Positions 14,655-21,788 of a stretch of 64,000 bases of DNA are shown here, piece after piece. A program made the translations under genes and the position numbers. Source of the stretch: ATX-6F1 sp943369485. GTDB taxonomy: Bacteria; Cyanobacteriota; Cyanobacteriia; PCC-6307; Cyanobiaceae. Below the pieces are notes generated by a model. It saw only the letters and a list, made by a program, of their open reading frames with translations. It was not told where the DNA came from and searched no databases. The stretch's first letter is position 1, and the number at the start of each line of letters is the position of its first letter. Where the stretch lies: assembly GCA_943369485.1 (NCBI GenBank), contig CALRNH020000006.1, forward strand, positions 128,494-192,493, written 5' to 3'.

Positions 14655-14948
14655 TCAGCCCCAGTTGATCACTCCCCAACCATCAGGAATGCGATCGACA
14701 CGAGCTGGCTGAAAGCGATAACCATGGCTGGATCGGCGGCCCATCCAGCTCAGCAGATGCTCAGTCGATTGACATTCGACTCAACCTGTTCATGGTGCAG
14801 AAGGGTCGGCCTGAACAGAGAAGCCATTGTTGGATCACGTTGGGCTGCTTGGGACAGGATCAATGGGTTGGATGCGGCCACTGCTCACCAACATTTCAGT
14901 CAGCTCAAGCATCGAGGGGCTGTCATACAACAAGTTGGTTGGAAACAT
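14655..14948 (-). pseudogene. Small gene with three in-frame TGA codons
   Basis: One frame of 98 codons starts at an ATG (14948), reads MFPTNLLYDSPSMLELTEML and VSSGRIQPIDPVPSSPT, meets TGA at 14837-14835, then SNNGFSVQADPSAP, TGA, TG, TGA, and continues VECQSTEHLLSWMGRRSSHG, YRFQPARVDRIPDGWGVINW, ending G and a final TGA at 14657-14655. All pieces look like one protein in one frame. The three breaks are all TGA, which one transition makes from CGA or TGG. A decayed gene is most likely. I do not recognise the family. Confidence 0.5.
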
Positions 14949-15026
14949 CTCACGGTTTGATTAATCAGGAGATTGATCACTGAACCAAAACCGAATCAAA
15001 GCTGAACCCGAGCGAAACCCCAGATC

Positions 15027-15064
15027 AAAAAAGCCTTTCAATCACCATGCGGGGATTGAAAGGC
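15027..15064 (-). terminator. Rho-independent terminator
   Basis: On the minus strand GCCTTTCAATC (15064-15054) pairs perfectly with GATTGAAAGGC (15043-15033) around a 10-base loop, followed by six T. It ends the transcript of the 15082-15300 gene and probably of the hli gene upstream of it. Confidence 0.9.
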
Positions 15065-15081
15065 TCCAGGCAACTGAGTGT

Positions 15082-15300
15082 TCAAGGGCGCTGAATTCCT
15101 AGCGCCTGTGCTCCGTACATTTCACTGAACATGGCTTGGAGCTGCCATGCCCTCAGCAGTGATTTGGCCACCTTGCGGAGGTCTTCAAGTTCGTTGCAGC
15201 TGTCGATGGCCCTTGAGTGAGCTTCGACGGCGAAGGCTCTGGTGAGCGAAAGGGAATCTTGCATGGCGATGTCTGGTGATTGGTTGGTTGTCAAACTCAC
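15082..15300 (-). CDS. Small conserved-looking protein (72 residues)
   Basis: The ORF follows the second hli gene by nine bases and precedes a strong terminator, so the two form an operon. The product is helical: QDSLSLTRAFAVEAHSRAID, NELEDLRKVAKSLLRAWQLQ, AMFSEMYGAQALGIQRP. A GTG at 15300 and an ATG at 15264 are both possible; the part shared with any homologue probably starts at the ATG. No Cys, signal or membrane segment is present. The family looks like a short picocyanobacterial protein of unknown role; co-transcription with hli hints at a stress link (inference). Confidence 0.7.
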   Translation of the reverse strand: MSLTTNQSPDIAMQDSLSLTRAFAVEAHSRAIDSCNELEDLRKVAKSLLRAWQLQAMFSEMYGAQALGIQRP

Positions 15301-15309
15301 CCCGAGGAT

Positions 15310-15579
15310 TCAGCCCAGGCCCAGCAGGCCGCGGGTGAAGGCTTCGCCGCCGAGGGCAAATTCAGTCGCCAGCAGGGCAATGAAGCCGAGCATGGCCATG
15401 CGGCCGTTCAGCTTCTCGGCGCGCTCATGGAAGCCCCAGCCGCTCTCGGCACTCACCACTTCCATGCGGGGTTCGGTGGCGAAGGCGTTCAGGCGACCGC
15501 CGTCTTCGGTGGTGACGGTGGCGCCGCGGATGGAGGCGCGATCAAGGGCGTTGGGGGCGGTGGCGGTGGCTTGGGCCAT
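15310..15579 (-). CDS. hli: High-light-inducible protein with N-terminal extension
   Basis: The 89-residue paralogue of the 14119-14415 protein shares NALDRASIRG, the LNAFATEP block, VVSAESGWGFHERAEKLNGR and MAMLGFIALLATEFALGGEA. The ENGRxAMxG-type helix is the chlorophyll-binding element. The ATG at 15579 is preceded by AAGGAG, so the longer ORF to 15636 is not used. A TACAAT at 15609-15604 is a likely -10. Co-transcribed with the 72-residue gene up to the terminator at 15064. Product is expected in thylakoid membranes under high light or other stress. Confidence 0.93.
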   Translation of the reverse strand: MAQATATAPNALDRASIRGATVTTEDGGRLNAFATEPRMEVVSAESGWGFHERAEKLNGRMAMLGFIALLATEFALGGEAFTRGLLGLG

Positions 15580-15603
15580 GGGGGCTCCTTCTGAGATGAG
15601 TGA

Positions 15604-15630
15604 ATTGTAACAGAAGATTGCGGAATGCAA
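15604..15630 (-). promoter_or_regulatory. Candidate promoter of the hli operon
   Basis: TTGCAT (15630-15625) and TACAAT (15609-15604) are spaced by 15 bases, slightly short. The -10 lies 24 bases before the ATG at 15579. Confidence 0.5.
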
Positions 15631-15691
15631 ATGCATGTGACAACTGCGCCCCAGTCAGGAAGATCGGGCTGGCCTGGGACGGCCGAAGGAT

Positions 15692-16711
15692 TCAGCCGAT
15701 GGACTGCTGCTGAGCGAAGCCCTCCTCTGGCGCCAGCCCCAGCTGCTGGGCGCTGAGCTCCCAGAGCTGCCGGGCCAGGTGGTCCGAGCAGGCCTCGGCG
15801 CTGGGTTCGCTGGCTTCGAAGCGCCGCCGACCTGGGCCCAGCACCCGGTTGCTCCAGTACTGGAAACCACTGGGTGCCGGCGCTGATGCGGTCGCCAGGC
15901 CGGCCAGCAGGGCGCCAGCCCTCCGGGGCGTTTCGGTGAGCCGAAGCAGGTCGCGGGCGACCAGGGCGAACAGGGCCTGAGCCACGGGGTTCTGGCTGCG
16001 GCTGTAGCGGAAGAAGCCGCCATCACTGCGCGGGATCACCAGCCCCGGGCTCCAGGCGAGCACCGGCATGGGCGTGCCCTGCTCCCGCAACCGCCGCTCC
16101 AGCTCCCGCGCCATCAGCAGGTTGCAGAGCTTGCTGTCCTTGTAGGCCTTCTCGGCATTGAAGCTGGCGCTGCCATCCAGCATCAGCGCCCCAGGGCCGT
16201 GGCGCAGCCCCGCAAGATCACCCAGGCCCGCCGCTGGGCCCACCTTCCCACCGGCGCTGCTGGGGTCGTGCACTTCCGAGGCCGTGATCACCAGCCGCGG
16301 TGCCGTGCTCCGCAGCAGCAGGGGCAGCAGCCGCTGCAGCAGAGCCTGGTGGGCCAGGTGGTTCACCGCGATCGTGAGTTCAAAGCCCTGGGCTGACCAG
16401 CGGGGCTCGTCCGAGCCGCTGTACTGCAGGCCGGCGTTGAGCACCAGCGAGTCGATCGGCGCGCCTTCCGCCAGCAGCGATGCCATGCAGCGCTCGAGGC
16501 TGCCCAGATCGGCCAGATCGCAGACGGGGGTCTGGAACTGGCCGCTCAGGCGCCCGCGCAGGCCCGCGGCGGTGGCGTCATCCCGGCAGGGCAGGGTCAG
16601 GCGGTGACCGGCCTGGAGCAGCAGGGCCGCCGCCTCAAAGCCGATGCCAGAGCTGCCACCGGTGAGCAGGATGTGCCGGGTCGTTCCGGCATCGGGTGCC
16701 TCAGCGCCCAT
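15692..16711 (-). CDS. SDR oxidoreductase related to protochlorophyllide reductase
   Basis: The 339-residue enzyme has a dinucleotide site LLTGGSSGIGFEAA (T17-G24), LVLNAGLQYSG, a catalytic YKDSKLCNLL (Y190, K194, C196) and the POR-like GPAAGLGDLAGL and EKAYKDSKLCN spacing. Light-dependent protochlorophyllide reductases share these motifs, but at the second conserved Cys (YPGCIA in POR) this protein reads SPGLVI, so it may reduce another substrate. It follows the P450 gene by 64 bases on the same strand, suggesting a two-enzyme oxidation and reduction unit. Soluble; NADPH use is likely but not proven. Confidence 0.85.
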   Translation of the reverse strand: MGAEAPDAGTTRHILLTGGSSGIGFEAAALLLQAGHRLTLPCRDDATAAGLRGRLSGQFQTPVCDLADLGSLERCMASLLAEGAPIDSLVLNAGLQYSGSDEPRWSAQGFELTIAVNHLAHQALLQRLLPLLLRSTAPRLVITASEVHDPSSAGGKVGPAAGLGDLAGLRHGPGALMLDGSASFNAEKAYKDSKLCNLLMARELERRLREQGTPMPVLAWSPGLVIPRSDGGFFRYSRSQNPVAQALFALVARDLLRLTETPRRAGALLAGLATASAPAPSGFQYWSNRVLGPGRRRFEASEPSAEACSDHLARQLWELSAQQLGLAPEEGFAQQQSIG

Positions 16712-16775
16712 TCACCGTGCCTCTGGGATCCAACCATTCTGTTGAGCGCTCATTCCGCGCAGATTCGGCCATCGT

Positions 16776-18137
16776 TCACTCCGCCCCAACGCGATCGGGA
16801 ACCGTGGCACGGCACCTCGGACGGACCAGAAGGCCAGCCTTCGATGAAGGGCTGGGAATGACGCTGAGGGTCAGGTCCTGATCCGGCTCCAGCGCCAATG
16901 TGAGCTGTTTGAGCAGCCCCACTGAGAGCAGGCGGATCTCCAGCTCGGCCAGCGCCTTGCCCAGGCAGACCCGCTCCCCGCCTCCGAAGGGCAGCAACGT
17001 GACGCTGCTGTCACCGTCCAGGTGACGCTGCGGCCGGAAGACCTCCAGATCCTCGTTCCCGCTTCCATAGCGATGGCTGGCGCTGATGCTCACCTGCACC
17101 ACCCGATCGGCTGGAACCAGCACATCCGCCAGGGCAATCGGCTCCAGGGTCCGGCGGAAGAAGCCCCCCACCGGCGGGGTCAACCGCATCACTTCTTTCA
17201 CCACCGCATCGAGACGTGGGGCCCGGAGGGCGTCGTAGGCGCGCAGGGCCTCTTCCTTCGCTGGAGGCCAGGGCAAGCCGTCAAGCTCCTGCTGCAGCCA
17301 GGCCAGCTCGGCTGGATGTTGCAGCAGGGTCAGCAGCAGGCAACTCAGCGAGGAAGCGGTGGTTTCGTAGCCGGCGAACAGCAGCAGCAGGAGTTGCTCC
17401 GCCACGTCGTCGTCACCCAGAGGAAGGCCGGCTTCGTCAAGGCCACCGGCCAGCAGATCGAGCCCACCGGCGGCGAGGGGCACTCCGGCGGCAGCGGCGC
17501 CCTGGGCCTTCTCGAGCACGGCGCCCAGGCGTCGCAGCAGGCGTTGGCGGGCCTGAAGAGCCCTAGCGTAGGGGCTGCCGGGCAGGGCGAACGGGAGGGA
17601 GAACAGGCCCTGGCACCAGGTTTCGAAATCCACGAACAGGGCCTCGCGATCGACGGGATCCAGCCCCAGGACCGTGCTGGCGATCACGCTGAAGGCGAAG
17701 TGCCTCAGCTTGGGCACCAGGGCCACGGGCGGTTCCTCGCCGAGCAGGTCCTCTGAGAAGCCATCAACCAGCGCCACGATCGCCGGGCTGTACCGCTTCA
17801 GGGCAGCGGAGGCGAACAGCTGGCCCACCACCCGACGACGGGCTTTGTGATCGGCAACGTTGCGGTTGGCCAGCGACAGGGGCCCCAGCAGCGTTCGCAC
17901 ACTGTCCGGCCACCAGCCAGCGACGGCATCCCCCCGGGCGAACAGGTCGCTGATGGCCCTCTCACCCCGGATGAACACGGTGCGCTGCCCCAGAAGGGTG
18001 GTGCCGTACACATCTCCGTAGCGCTCGAAGCGGGAGCGGGCGAATTCCGGATCGCGCAGGAAGGAGAGGGTCTCGAGCACTCCAATCACAGCTGGCGTGA
18101 TCGGCAGGGGCCGAAGGGTGGTGGGATCGAGGAGCAA
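16776..18137 (-). CDS. Cytochrome P450
   Basis: This 453-residue P450 has the I-helix oxygen motif AGYETT (255-260), the K-helix ExxR (E315-R318, KEVMR), a PERF-like region VFRPQRHL, and the heme loop FGGGERVCLG with the Cys thiolate at 391. No N-terminal membrane anchor is present, so it is soluble or loosely attached. The pattern is close to the cyanobacterial CYP120 type, some of which hydroxylate retinoids, but the substrate here is unknown. It needs electrons from a ferredoxin system. The POR-like SDR follows directly. Confidence 0.93.
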   Translation of the reverse strand: MLLDPTTLRPLPITPAVIGVLETLSFLRDPEFARSRFERYGDVYGTTLLGQRTVFIRGERAISDLFARGDAVAGWWPDSVRTLLGPLSLANRNVADHKARRRVVGQLFASAALKRYSPAIVALVDGFSEDLLGEEPPVALVPKLRHFAFSVIASTVLGLDPVDREALFVDFETWCQGLFSLPFALPGSPYARALQARQRLLRRLGAVLEKAQGAAAAGVPLAAGGLDLLAGGLDEAGLPLGDDDVAEQLLLLLFAGYETTASSLSCLLLTLLQHPAELAWLQQELDGLPWPPAKEEALRAYDALRAPRLDAVVKEVMRLTPPVGGFFRRTLEPIALADVLVPADRVVQVSISASHRYGSGNEDLEVFRPQRHLDGDSSVTLLPFGGGERVCLGKALAELEIRLLSVGLLKQLTLALEPDQDLTLSVIPSPSSKAGLLVRPRCRATVPDRVGAE

Positions 18138-18274
18138 CCAGCGTTCTCATGGCGATGTCCAGGCTGTCGGATCACAGCCGGCGCCGCGTCGCGCTCGATC
18201 GAGACGCTCAGATCACTGGGGTTGCCGATCGCTCCCGCAGACGTCTTCCTCGAGCGCGCCACGATGGTCGCTCC

Positions 18275-19126
18275 ATGGCCGCCCCGACCCCCGTGTCCAG
18301 CGCCGATCCCACCACCCATCCCGCTGGCGCTGATCCAGTTGGTCCTGATCCGGTCGGTGTTGATCCAGTTGGTGTTGATCCAGCCGGTGCCCAGGCCCGG
18401 CCTGTTGCAGACGCTGCGCTGCTGGCGCGGCTGGCGGAGGTGGACGGGATGGGACGGGGTCGCCGCCGGCTGGTGCTGCTGCTGAGCCAGCTGGGCGATT
18501 TCGACAGCCTCGAGTACGCCCAGGCCCTGGTGGCGGCATGGCCGCAGCTGGAGGCGGCCGGCATCGCCGTGCTGGCGATCGGTCTTGGTGATGAGGCGGG
18601 CCGCCAGCGGTTCTGCGCCTTCACCGGCTTTCCGCCTGAACGACTCCTGGTGGATCCTGACCCCCACCTGCATCGGGCCCTGGGGCTCTACGAAGGCCTG
18701 CGGCAGATCGGTGGGCCCTGGCCGAGCCTGCTGTTGATGTGCGCTGGCATCGGCTCACCGGGCACCCTGGCCGAGGTGCTGCGGGGCTACACGGGCGATC
18801 GCAGCGCTCCCCAGCGCATCGCCGACGACGAGACGATCCAGGCGGGCCCCCTGCCGCCGATCAAGGGTTCATTCTTCGCCAGGGTCGGCGGCTCTGGCTT
18901 TCAGCGCCCTTTTGAGCTGGCCACGGTGCGGCTGCGCAACATGGGAGAAGTGCTGGGCCACTGGCGCACCTACGTGCCATGCGACGACTTCCTCACCCAG
19001 CGGGGCGGCACCTTCCTGCTGGAGGCCGACGACACGCTTCTGTACAGCCACCGGGACCGCGGCATTCTCGGATTCTCGGAAACCATGGCCAGGCCGCTCA
19101 GCTTCCTCGATCCTTTCCTCAGCTGA
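18275..19126 (+). CDS. Peroxiredoxin-like (AhpC/TSA family) protein
   Basis: From the ATG at 18275 the protein has 283 residues. A Pro/Asp/Gly-rich repeat leader (DPVGP/DPVGV units, about 20-39) is followed by a thioredoxin-fold domain (RRLVLLLSQLGDFDSLEYAQ, VLAIGLGDEAGRQRFCAFTG with a lone Cys, LLVDPDPHLHRALGLYEGL) and a long C-terminal part (GSFFARVGGSGFQRPFELAT, FLLEADDTLLYSHRDRGILG). This layout matches cyanobacterial AhpC/TSA-like proteins. The usual PxxxTxxC active site is not evident. An ORF start at 18149 is possible but lacks family support. Divergent from the P450. Confidence 0.75.
   Translation: MAAPTPVSSADPTTHPAGADPVGPDPVGVDPVGVDPAGAQARPVADAALLARLAEVDGMGRGRRRLVLLLSQLGDFDSLEYAQALVAAWPQLEAAGIAVLAIGLGDEAGRQRFCAFTGFPPERLLVDPDPHLHRALGLYEGLRQIGGPWPSLLLMCAGIGSPGTLAEVLRGYTGDRSAPQRIADDETIQAGPLPPIKGSFFARVGGSGFQRPFELATVRLRNMGEVLGHWRTYVPCDDFLTQRGGTFLLEADDTLLYSHRDRGILGFSETMARPLSFLDPFLS
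18332..18391 (+). repeat. Four 15-base tandem repeats inside the peroxiredoxin-like gene
   Basis: Units GATCCAGTTGGTCCT, GATCCGGTCGGTGTT, GATCCAGTTGGTGTT and GATCCAGCCGGTGCC encode DPVGP, DPVGV, DPVGV and DPAGA. The repeat keeps frame, so changes in copy number would only lengthen the linker. Confidence 0.9.
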
Positions 19127-19270
19127 CGCCAGGCCGGCCCCATCACCGGATCGCTCAAAGGCTCCGACGAGATGGGTGGCTGAGCAGGCGGACAGCTGAG
19201 CCGGCGGACTGACGTCTCTGCTCTGATCGTTCTGATGGTTTGGCTGAACGTTGGTTCCCTGGGTGCTGAG

Positions 19271-19316
19271 AGCAGTGGGCGTCGGAAGCAGTGGGCGTCG
19301 GAAGCGGTGGGCTCTG
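19271..19316 (+). repeat. 16-base tandem repeat, about 2.8 units
   Basis: Two exact copies of AGCAGTGGGCGTCGGA are followed by AGCGGTGGGCTCTG. No coding role is evident. Confidence 0.8.
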
Positions 19317-19344
19317 ACCGGCCTGGGCGCCGCTGATTCAATCC

Positions 19345-19374
19345 AAAAAAAAAGCGGACCCGTCCAGGACCCGC
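19345..19374 (-). terminator. Orphan minus-strand terminator
   Basis: On the minus strand GCGGGTCC (19374-19367) pairs with GGGTCCGC (19361-19354), allowing two G-U pairs, followed by nine T (19353-19345). No minus-strand gene lies within 350 bases upstream of it, so the source transcript is unknown; an unannotated small RNA is possible. Confidence 0.6.
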
Positions 19375-19449
19375 TCGATGACCACCGTAATTGTATTGCG
19401 ATTTGTGTCGTGACCGTGGATCATGGCCCCGGAGGGTCGGCCTTTTCAG

Positions 19450-19629
19450 ATGCCCCATCGCGCTGTTCGGCCCACCAAGGTCTGCCCGGTCTGCGGACGA
19501 CCCTTTCAATGGCGCAAGAAATGGAAGGATGTCTGGGATGAGGTGCGCTACTGCTCAGATCGCTGCCTCAACAACCGCCATCGGTCCGCTCAGTCGCTGA
19601 CATCAAACGAGCCATTGAAGGAGGGGTAG
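19450..19629 (+). CDS. DUF2256 small zinc-ribbon protein
   Basis: The 59 residues from MPHRAVRPTKVCPVCGRPFQ continue WRKKWKDVWDEVRYCSDRCL, the complete DUF2256 signature with two CxxC-type pairs (CPVC and CSDRC) likely to bind zinc. The family is found in cyanobacteria and proteobacteria, often near photolyase-like or DASH genes; no such gene is nearby. The ATG at 19450 fits the usual start. The C-terminal tail of about 15 residues is not conserved. Role unknown. Confidence 0.88.
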   Translation: MPHRAVRPTKVCPVCGRPFQWRKKWKDVWDEVRYCSDRCLNNRHRSAQSLTSNEPLKEG

Positions 19630-19733
19630 GTATCAGTGGCGGCATAGTCTTCGGCATGCCCAGGGAATTCTTGAAACCAGAGAACTTTTGGCGCTTCTGT
19701 TGATGGAAATGTCAGAGCAGAGGCGTTGTTTAA

Positions 19734-20033
19734 TCAGTAATTATCGCCATATTTAACGTCCGTCGTTGCATTCATGAGCTCAACGGTTGTTTGATATCCC
19801 TGTGCCACCGTGATTTCATGCTGAGCGGCGATATCTTGAAGTGCTTCAAAGTCAAATTTTGGAGCAGTCATCCAACTGAAGCCCTTGCCGAAGGTGTTGT
19901 CTGGATTCACCACATACCAGTGGCAGGCCGTGTCGGGAACTGACACAGAGCATTTGGTCCAGTCGTTGTCCCATTGGGGAACCTGGACGAATGTCAGTGC
20001 CGCAAAGAGAAAACCAAAGATGGCTCTGAACAT
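19734..20033 (-). CDS. Secreted hypothetical protein, 99 residues
   Basis: A short hydrophobic leader (MFRAIFGFLFAALTFVQV) suggests export. The mature part has two Cys (KCSVSVPDTACHWYVV), which could form a disulfide, and ends TTDVKYGDNY. The codon composition is clearly more AT-rich than neighbours, which suggests recent acquisition. A TATAAG and TTGTAA pair upstream (about 20040-20060) may form its promoter. I do not recognise the family. Confidence 0.6.
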   Translation of the reverse strand: MFRAIFGFLFAALTFVQVPQWDNDWTKCSVSVPDTACHWYVVNPDNTFGKGFSWMTAPKFDFEALQDIAAQHEITVAQGYQTTVELMNATTDVKYGDNY

Positions 20034-20039
20034 CGGCCC

Positions 20040-20327
20040 TTATAAAATCTTTACAATCCTAGTATCGATGCCGTCGCTGGACGTTTTCGCCCGTTGCGGG
20101 GCTGGCCAGCACGGTCCTCTTCGCGCCTTCCAGCTTCGATCCAATCGATCAGAGGGTGTCTGATCGTTCGACCAGATTCGCTCCAGCGACTTGAGGAACT
20201 CCCCTTGGCCCATGGGTCGGGCCAGGTCCCGTTTCCTCAGCGTGCTGCCGATCCACCAGATCTGAAGCCCCCCAAAGGCCAGGGCAACCAGAGCCAGCTG
20301 TCAGTAGCCCCAGTTCAGATGCTGCAT
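20040..20327 (-). pseudogene. Small membrane protein with TGA at codon 9
   Basis: The ATG at 20327 overlaps the stop of the previous gene as TGATG, a sign of translational coupling. The frame reads MQHLNWGY, TGA (20303-20301), then QLALVALAFGGLQIWWIGST, LRKRDLARPMGQGEFLKSLE, RIWSNDQTPSD and further. After the stop it has one hydrophobic helix and a C-terminal FLKSLERIW motif like the neighbouring small protein. A single G to A change in a Trp codon (TGG to TGA) would explain the break. Confidence 0.55.
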
Positions 20328-20503
20328 CACGCCGCCGGTCGCCCCTTCGCCCAGTTCCGATCCAGGCTTGCTCTGAACCGTTCAACATCCAGGGCAGAGG
20401 CCCCAGAGCGCCTCTGCAAGATCCAGAAGACCCGCAGGACCTTCAGACCCACGGCCCCAGCGAAGACGGCCCAGGGGACAAGAATCACCAGAGGATGGTC
20501 CAT
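20327..20503 (-). CDS. Small single-pass membrane protein (58 residues)
   Basis: Residues 1-22 form a membrane helix (HPLVILVPWAVFAGAVGLKV); the rest is basic and ends LDVERFRASLDRNWAKGRPA. The pattern of an N-terminal helix plus an FRASLDRNW tail is shared with the broken gene immediately downstream, so these look like tandem paralogues. The ATG at 20503 is preferred to the ORF limit at 20530. Not a family I can name. Confidence 0.6.
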   Translation of the reverse strand: MDHPLVILVPWAVFAGAVGLKVLRVFWILQRRSGASALDVERFRASLDRNWAKGRPAA

Positions 20504-20681
20504 CAGCCCATTCTGGCCTGGGCCCGCCATCCCTGATGGGTCTGCCGGCTGAGCACGGGGAGGCCAGATCTTCCGCCATGGAGGCGGAAGATCTGGCAGC
20601 TCATGCGGACATGGAGTGGCCGAGCGCTGAAGGCTTCCACGGGAGGCGGCCTGCGGTGGTGTGCCCTCCGCGATCAGGCGT

Positions 20682-21389
20682 TCACTGCCCGCTTGGGCCC
20701 CTGCCAGCCCTGGACGGCTGACCTGGGCCCAGGGGTGCCGGCAGGTGCCCGGTCTTCACCCAGATCGTGCAACCCGCCTCACTCCAGGGCCGGTGCTGGC
20801 TGCCGTGGGGATGGCGCAGCCAGCTGCCTGCGGTATAGCGGCCGTGCTCGTCCTGGAAGACTCCCTCCAGCACAAGGATCTCCTCGCCGCCGGGATGACC
20901 GTGGGGATGGAACACCGCGCCAGGCGCCCAGCGCACCAGCGCTACGTGCTCAGAGCCAAAGGCATGAAGCGGCATCACCTCAAGGCCGGCCACCAGTCCC
21001 GGCAGCCAGGTCGCCGTGCGCGTATCGATCGCGATGACCTGCTGATCAGCTGGGTGCATCTGCTGCAATTTCACGAGGATCGTGCAGCCCAGCGCGCTGA
21101 ACGGAGCATGGCTGCTGCCGACTGGGTTGCGGAGGTAGGTTCCCGCCGGATACTCGCCCTCCTCGTCGGAGAAGGTGCCCTCCAGCACCAGGATCTCCTC
21201 ACCGCCGCCATGGCTGTGGCGCTCGAAGCGGCTGCCGGGTGCATAGCGCACGATCGAGGTGGCCCGCGCCACCTCGCCACCGCTGCGATCGAGCATTCGC
21301 CGCTCCACGCCCGTCATCGGCGAGGGCGTCCAGGGCAATGCCGTGGTGTCGAGCACCACCCGCTCGGAAAGATCGGCGTGGAGTTTCAT
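20682..21389 (-). CDS. Two-cupin protein, ChrR-like
   Basis: The 235-residue protein has two cupin repeats. The first is RYAPGSRFERHSHGGGEEIL, VLEGTFSDEEGEYPAGTYLR; the second is RWAPGAVFHPHGHPGGEEIL, VLEGVFQDEHGRYTAGSWLR. Each carries the HxHxxGGEE metal-binding motif. It resembles the cupin half of ChrR anti-sigma factors, which respond to singlet oxygen, but no partner sigma gene or zinc anti-sigma domain is adjacent. The start at MKLHADLSERV (21389) fits; the upstream ORF extension is not conserved. A cytosolic metal-dependent sensor or enzyme. Confidence 0.85.
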   Translation of the reverse strand: MKLHADLSERVVLDTTALPWTPSPMTGVERRMLDRSGGEVARATSIVRYAPGSRFERHSHGGGEEILVLEGTFSDEEGEYPAGTYLRNPVGSSHAPFSALGCTILVKLQQMHPADQQVIAIDTRTATWLPGLVAGLEVMPLHAFGSEHVALVRWAPGAVFHPHGHPGGEEILVLEGVFQDEHGRYTAGSWLRHPHGSQHRPWSEAGCTIWVKTGHLPAPLGPGQPSRAGRGPSGQ

Positions 21390-21584
21390 GGCCCTGATTC
21401 TGCTCGCGTGTCCAGGGCCTTTGCGTCTCCTGGGGTTACCCCGAGGAGCCTTCAGCCCAGCTGAGCCGTCACAGGCCTGCTTCCACCAGGCCCCACCAGT
21501 TGCTGCAGGCAGCGGCTGGAGAGAGCCGCTGGAGTTGAGGACGATCACCCGTATGGCGCTGATCGATGAGCGTCGTTGAAATAC

Positions 21585-21629
21585 AAAAAAACCGAACCCC
21601 TGCGCTCATCTCTGCGCCCAGGAATCCGG
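21585..21629 (-). terminator. Terminator after tRNA-Ala
   Basis: A long minus-strand hairpin (arms at 21629-21614 and 21605-21592, CCGG...GCGC paired with GCGC...TTCGG) is followed by a run of seven T. It lies 20 bases downstream of the tRNA 3' end. Confidence 0.8.
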
Positions 21630-21648
21630 TTGATTCAGTGAAACCCGA

Positions 21649-21721
21649 TGGAGCCAAGCGGATTCGAACCGCTGACCCCCTGCATGCCATGCAGGTGCTC
21701 TACCAGCTGAGCTATGGCCCC
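21649..21721 (-). tRNA. tRNA-Ala (anticodon GGC)
   Basis: The 73-base minus-strand sequence folds as a tRNA. The acceptor arms are GGGGCCA and TGGCTCC with one G-U pair, and the D arm is GCTC...GAGC. The anticodon stem is CCTGC/GCAGG with loop ATGGCAT, giving anticodon GGC. The T arm is AGCGG TTCGAAT CCGCT. The discriminator is A; CCA is not encoded. Confidence 0.97.
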
Positions 21722-21788
21722 AGGTGACGCCTCGCAGGTGCGTTGGGCACCGGCGTTTTGCCAGATGAGAGCTTACCCGATGGGGTGC

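Larger units (their letters stand above)
19127..19449. other. Gap with a tandem repeat and an orphan terminator
   Basis: This 323-base gap holds a 16-base tandem repeat (AGCAGTGGGCGTCGGA at 19271-19286 and 19287-19302, then a partial third unit) and a minus-strand terminator at 19345-19374. No convincing gene is seen; a 28-codon minus-strand ORF that runs through the terminator is probably chance. Confidence 0.6.

Noticed and set aside
14724..14960. Plus-strand 78-codon frame
   Set aside because: It is antisense to the better-supported minus-strand frame with three TGA codons and shows no domain.
19378..19440. 28-codon minus-strand ORF ending in the orphan terminator
   Set aside because: Its last codons are the terminator stem and T run, so the frame is probably a by-product of the hairpin.
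14655..20327. TGA recoding (Trp or Sec) shared by the two genes with internal TGA
   Set aside because: All well-recognised genes in the window use TGA as a normal stop, and several relics also carry frameshifts, so decay explains the data better.
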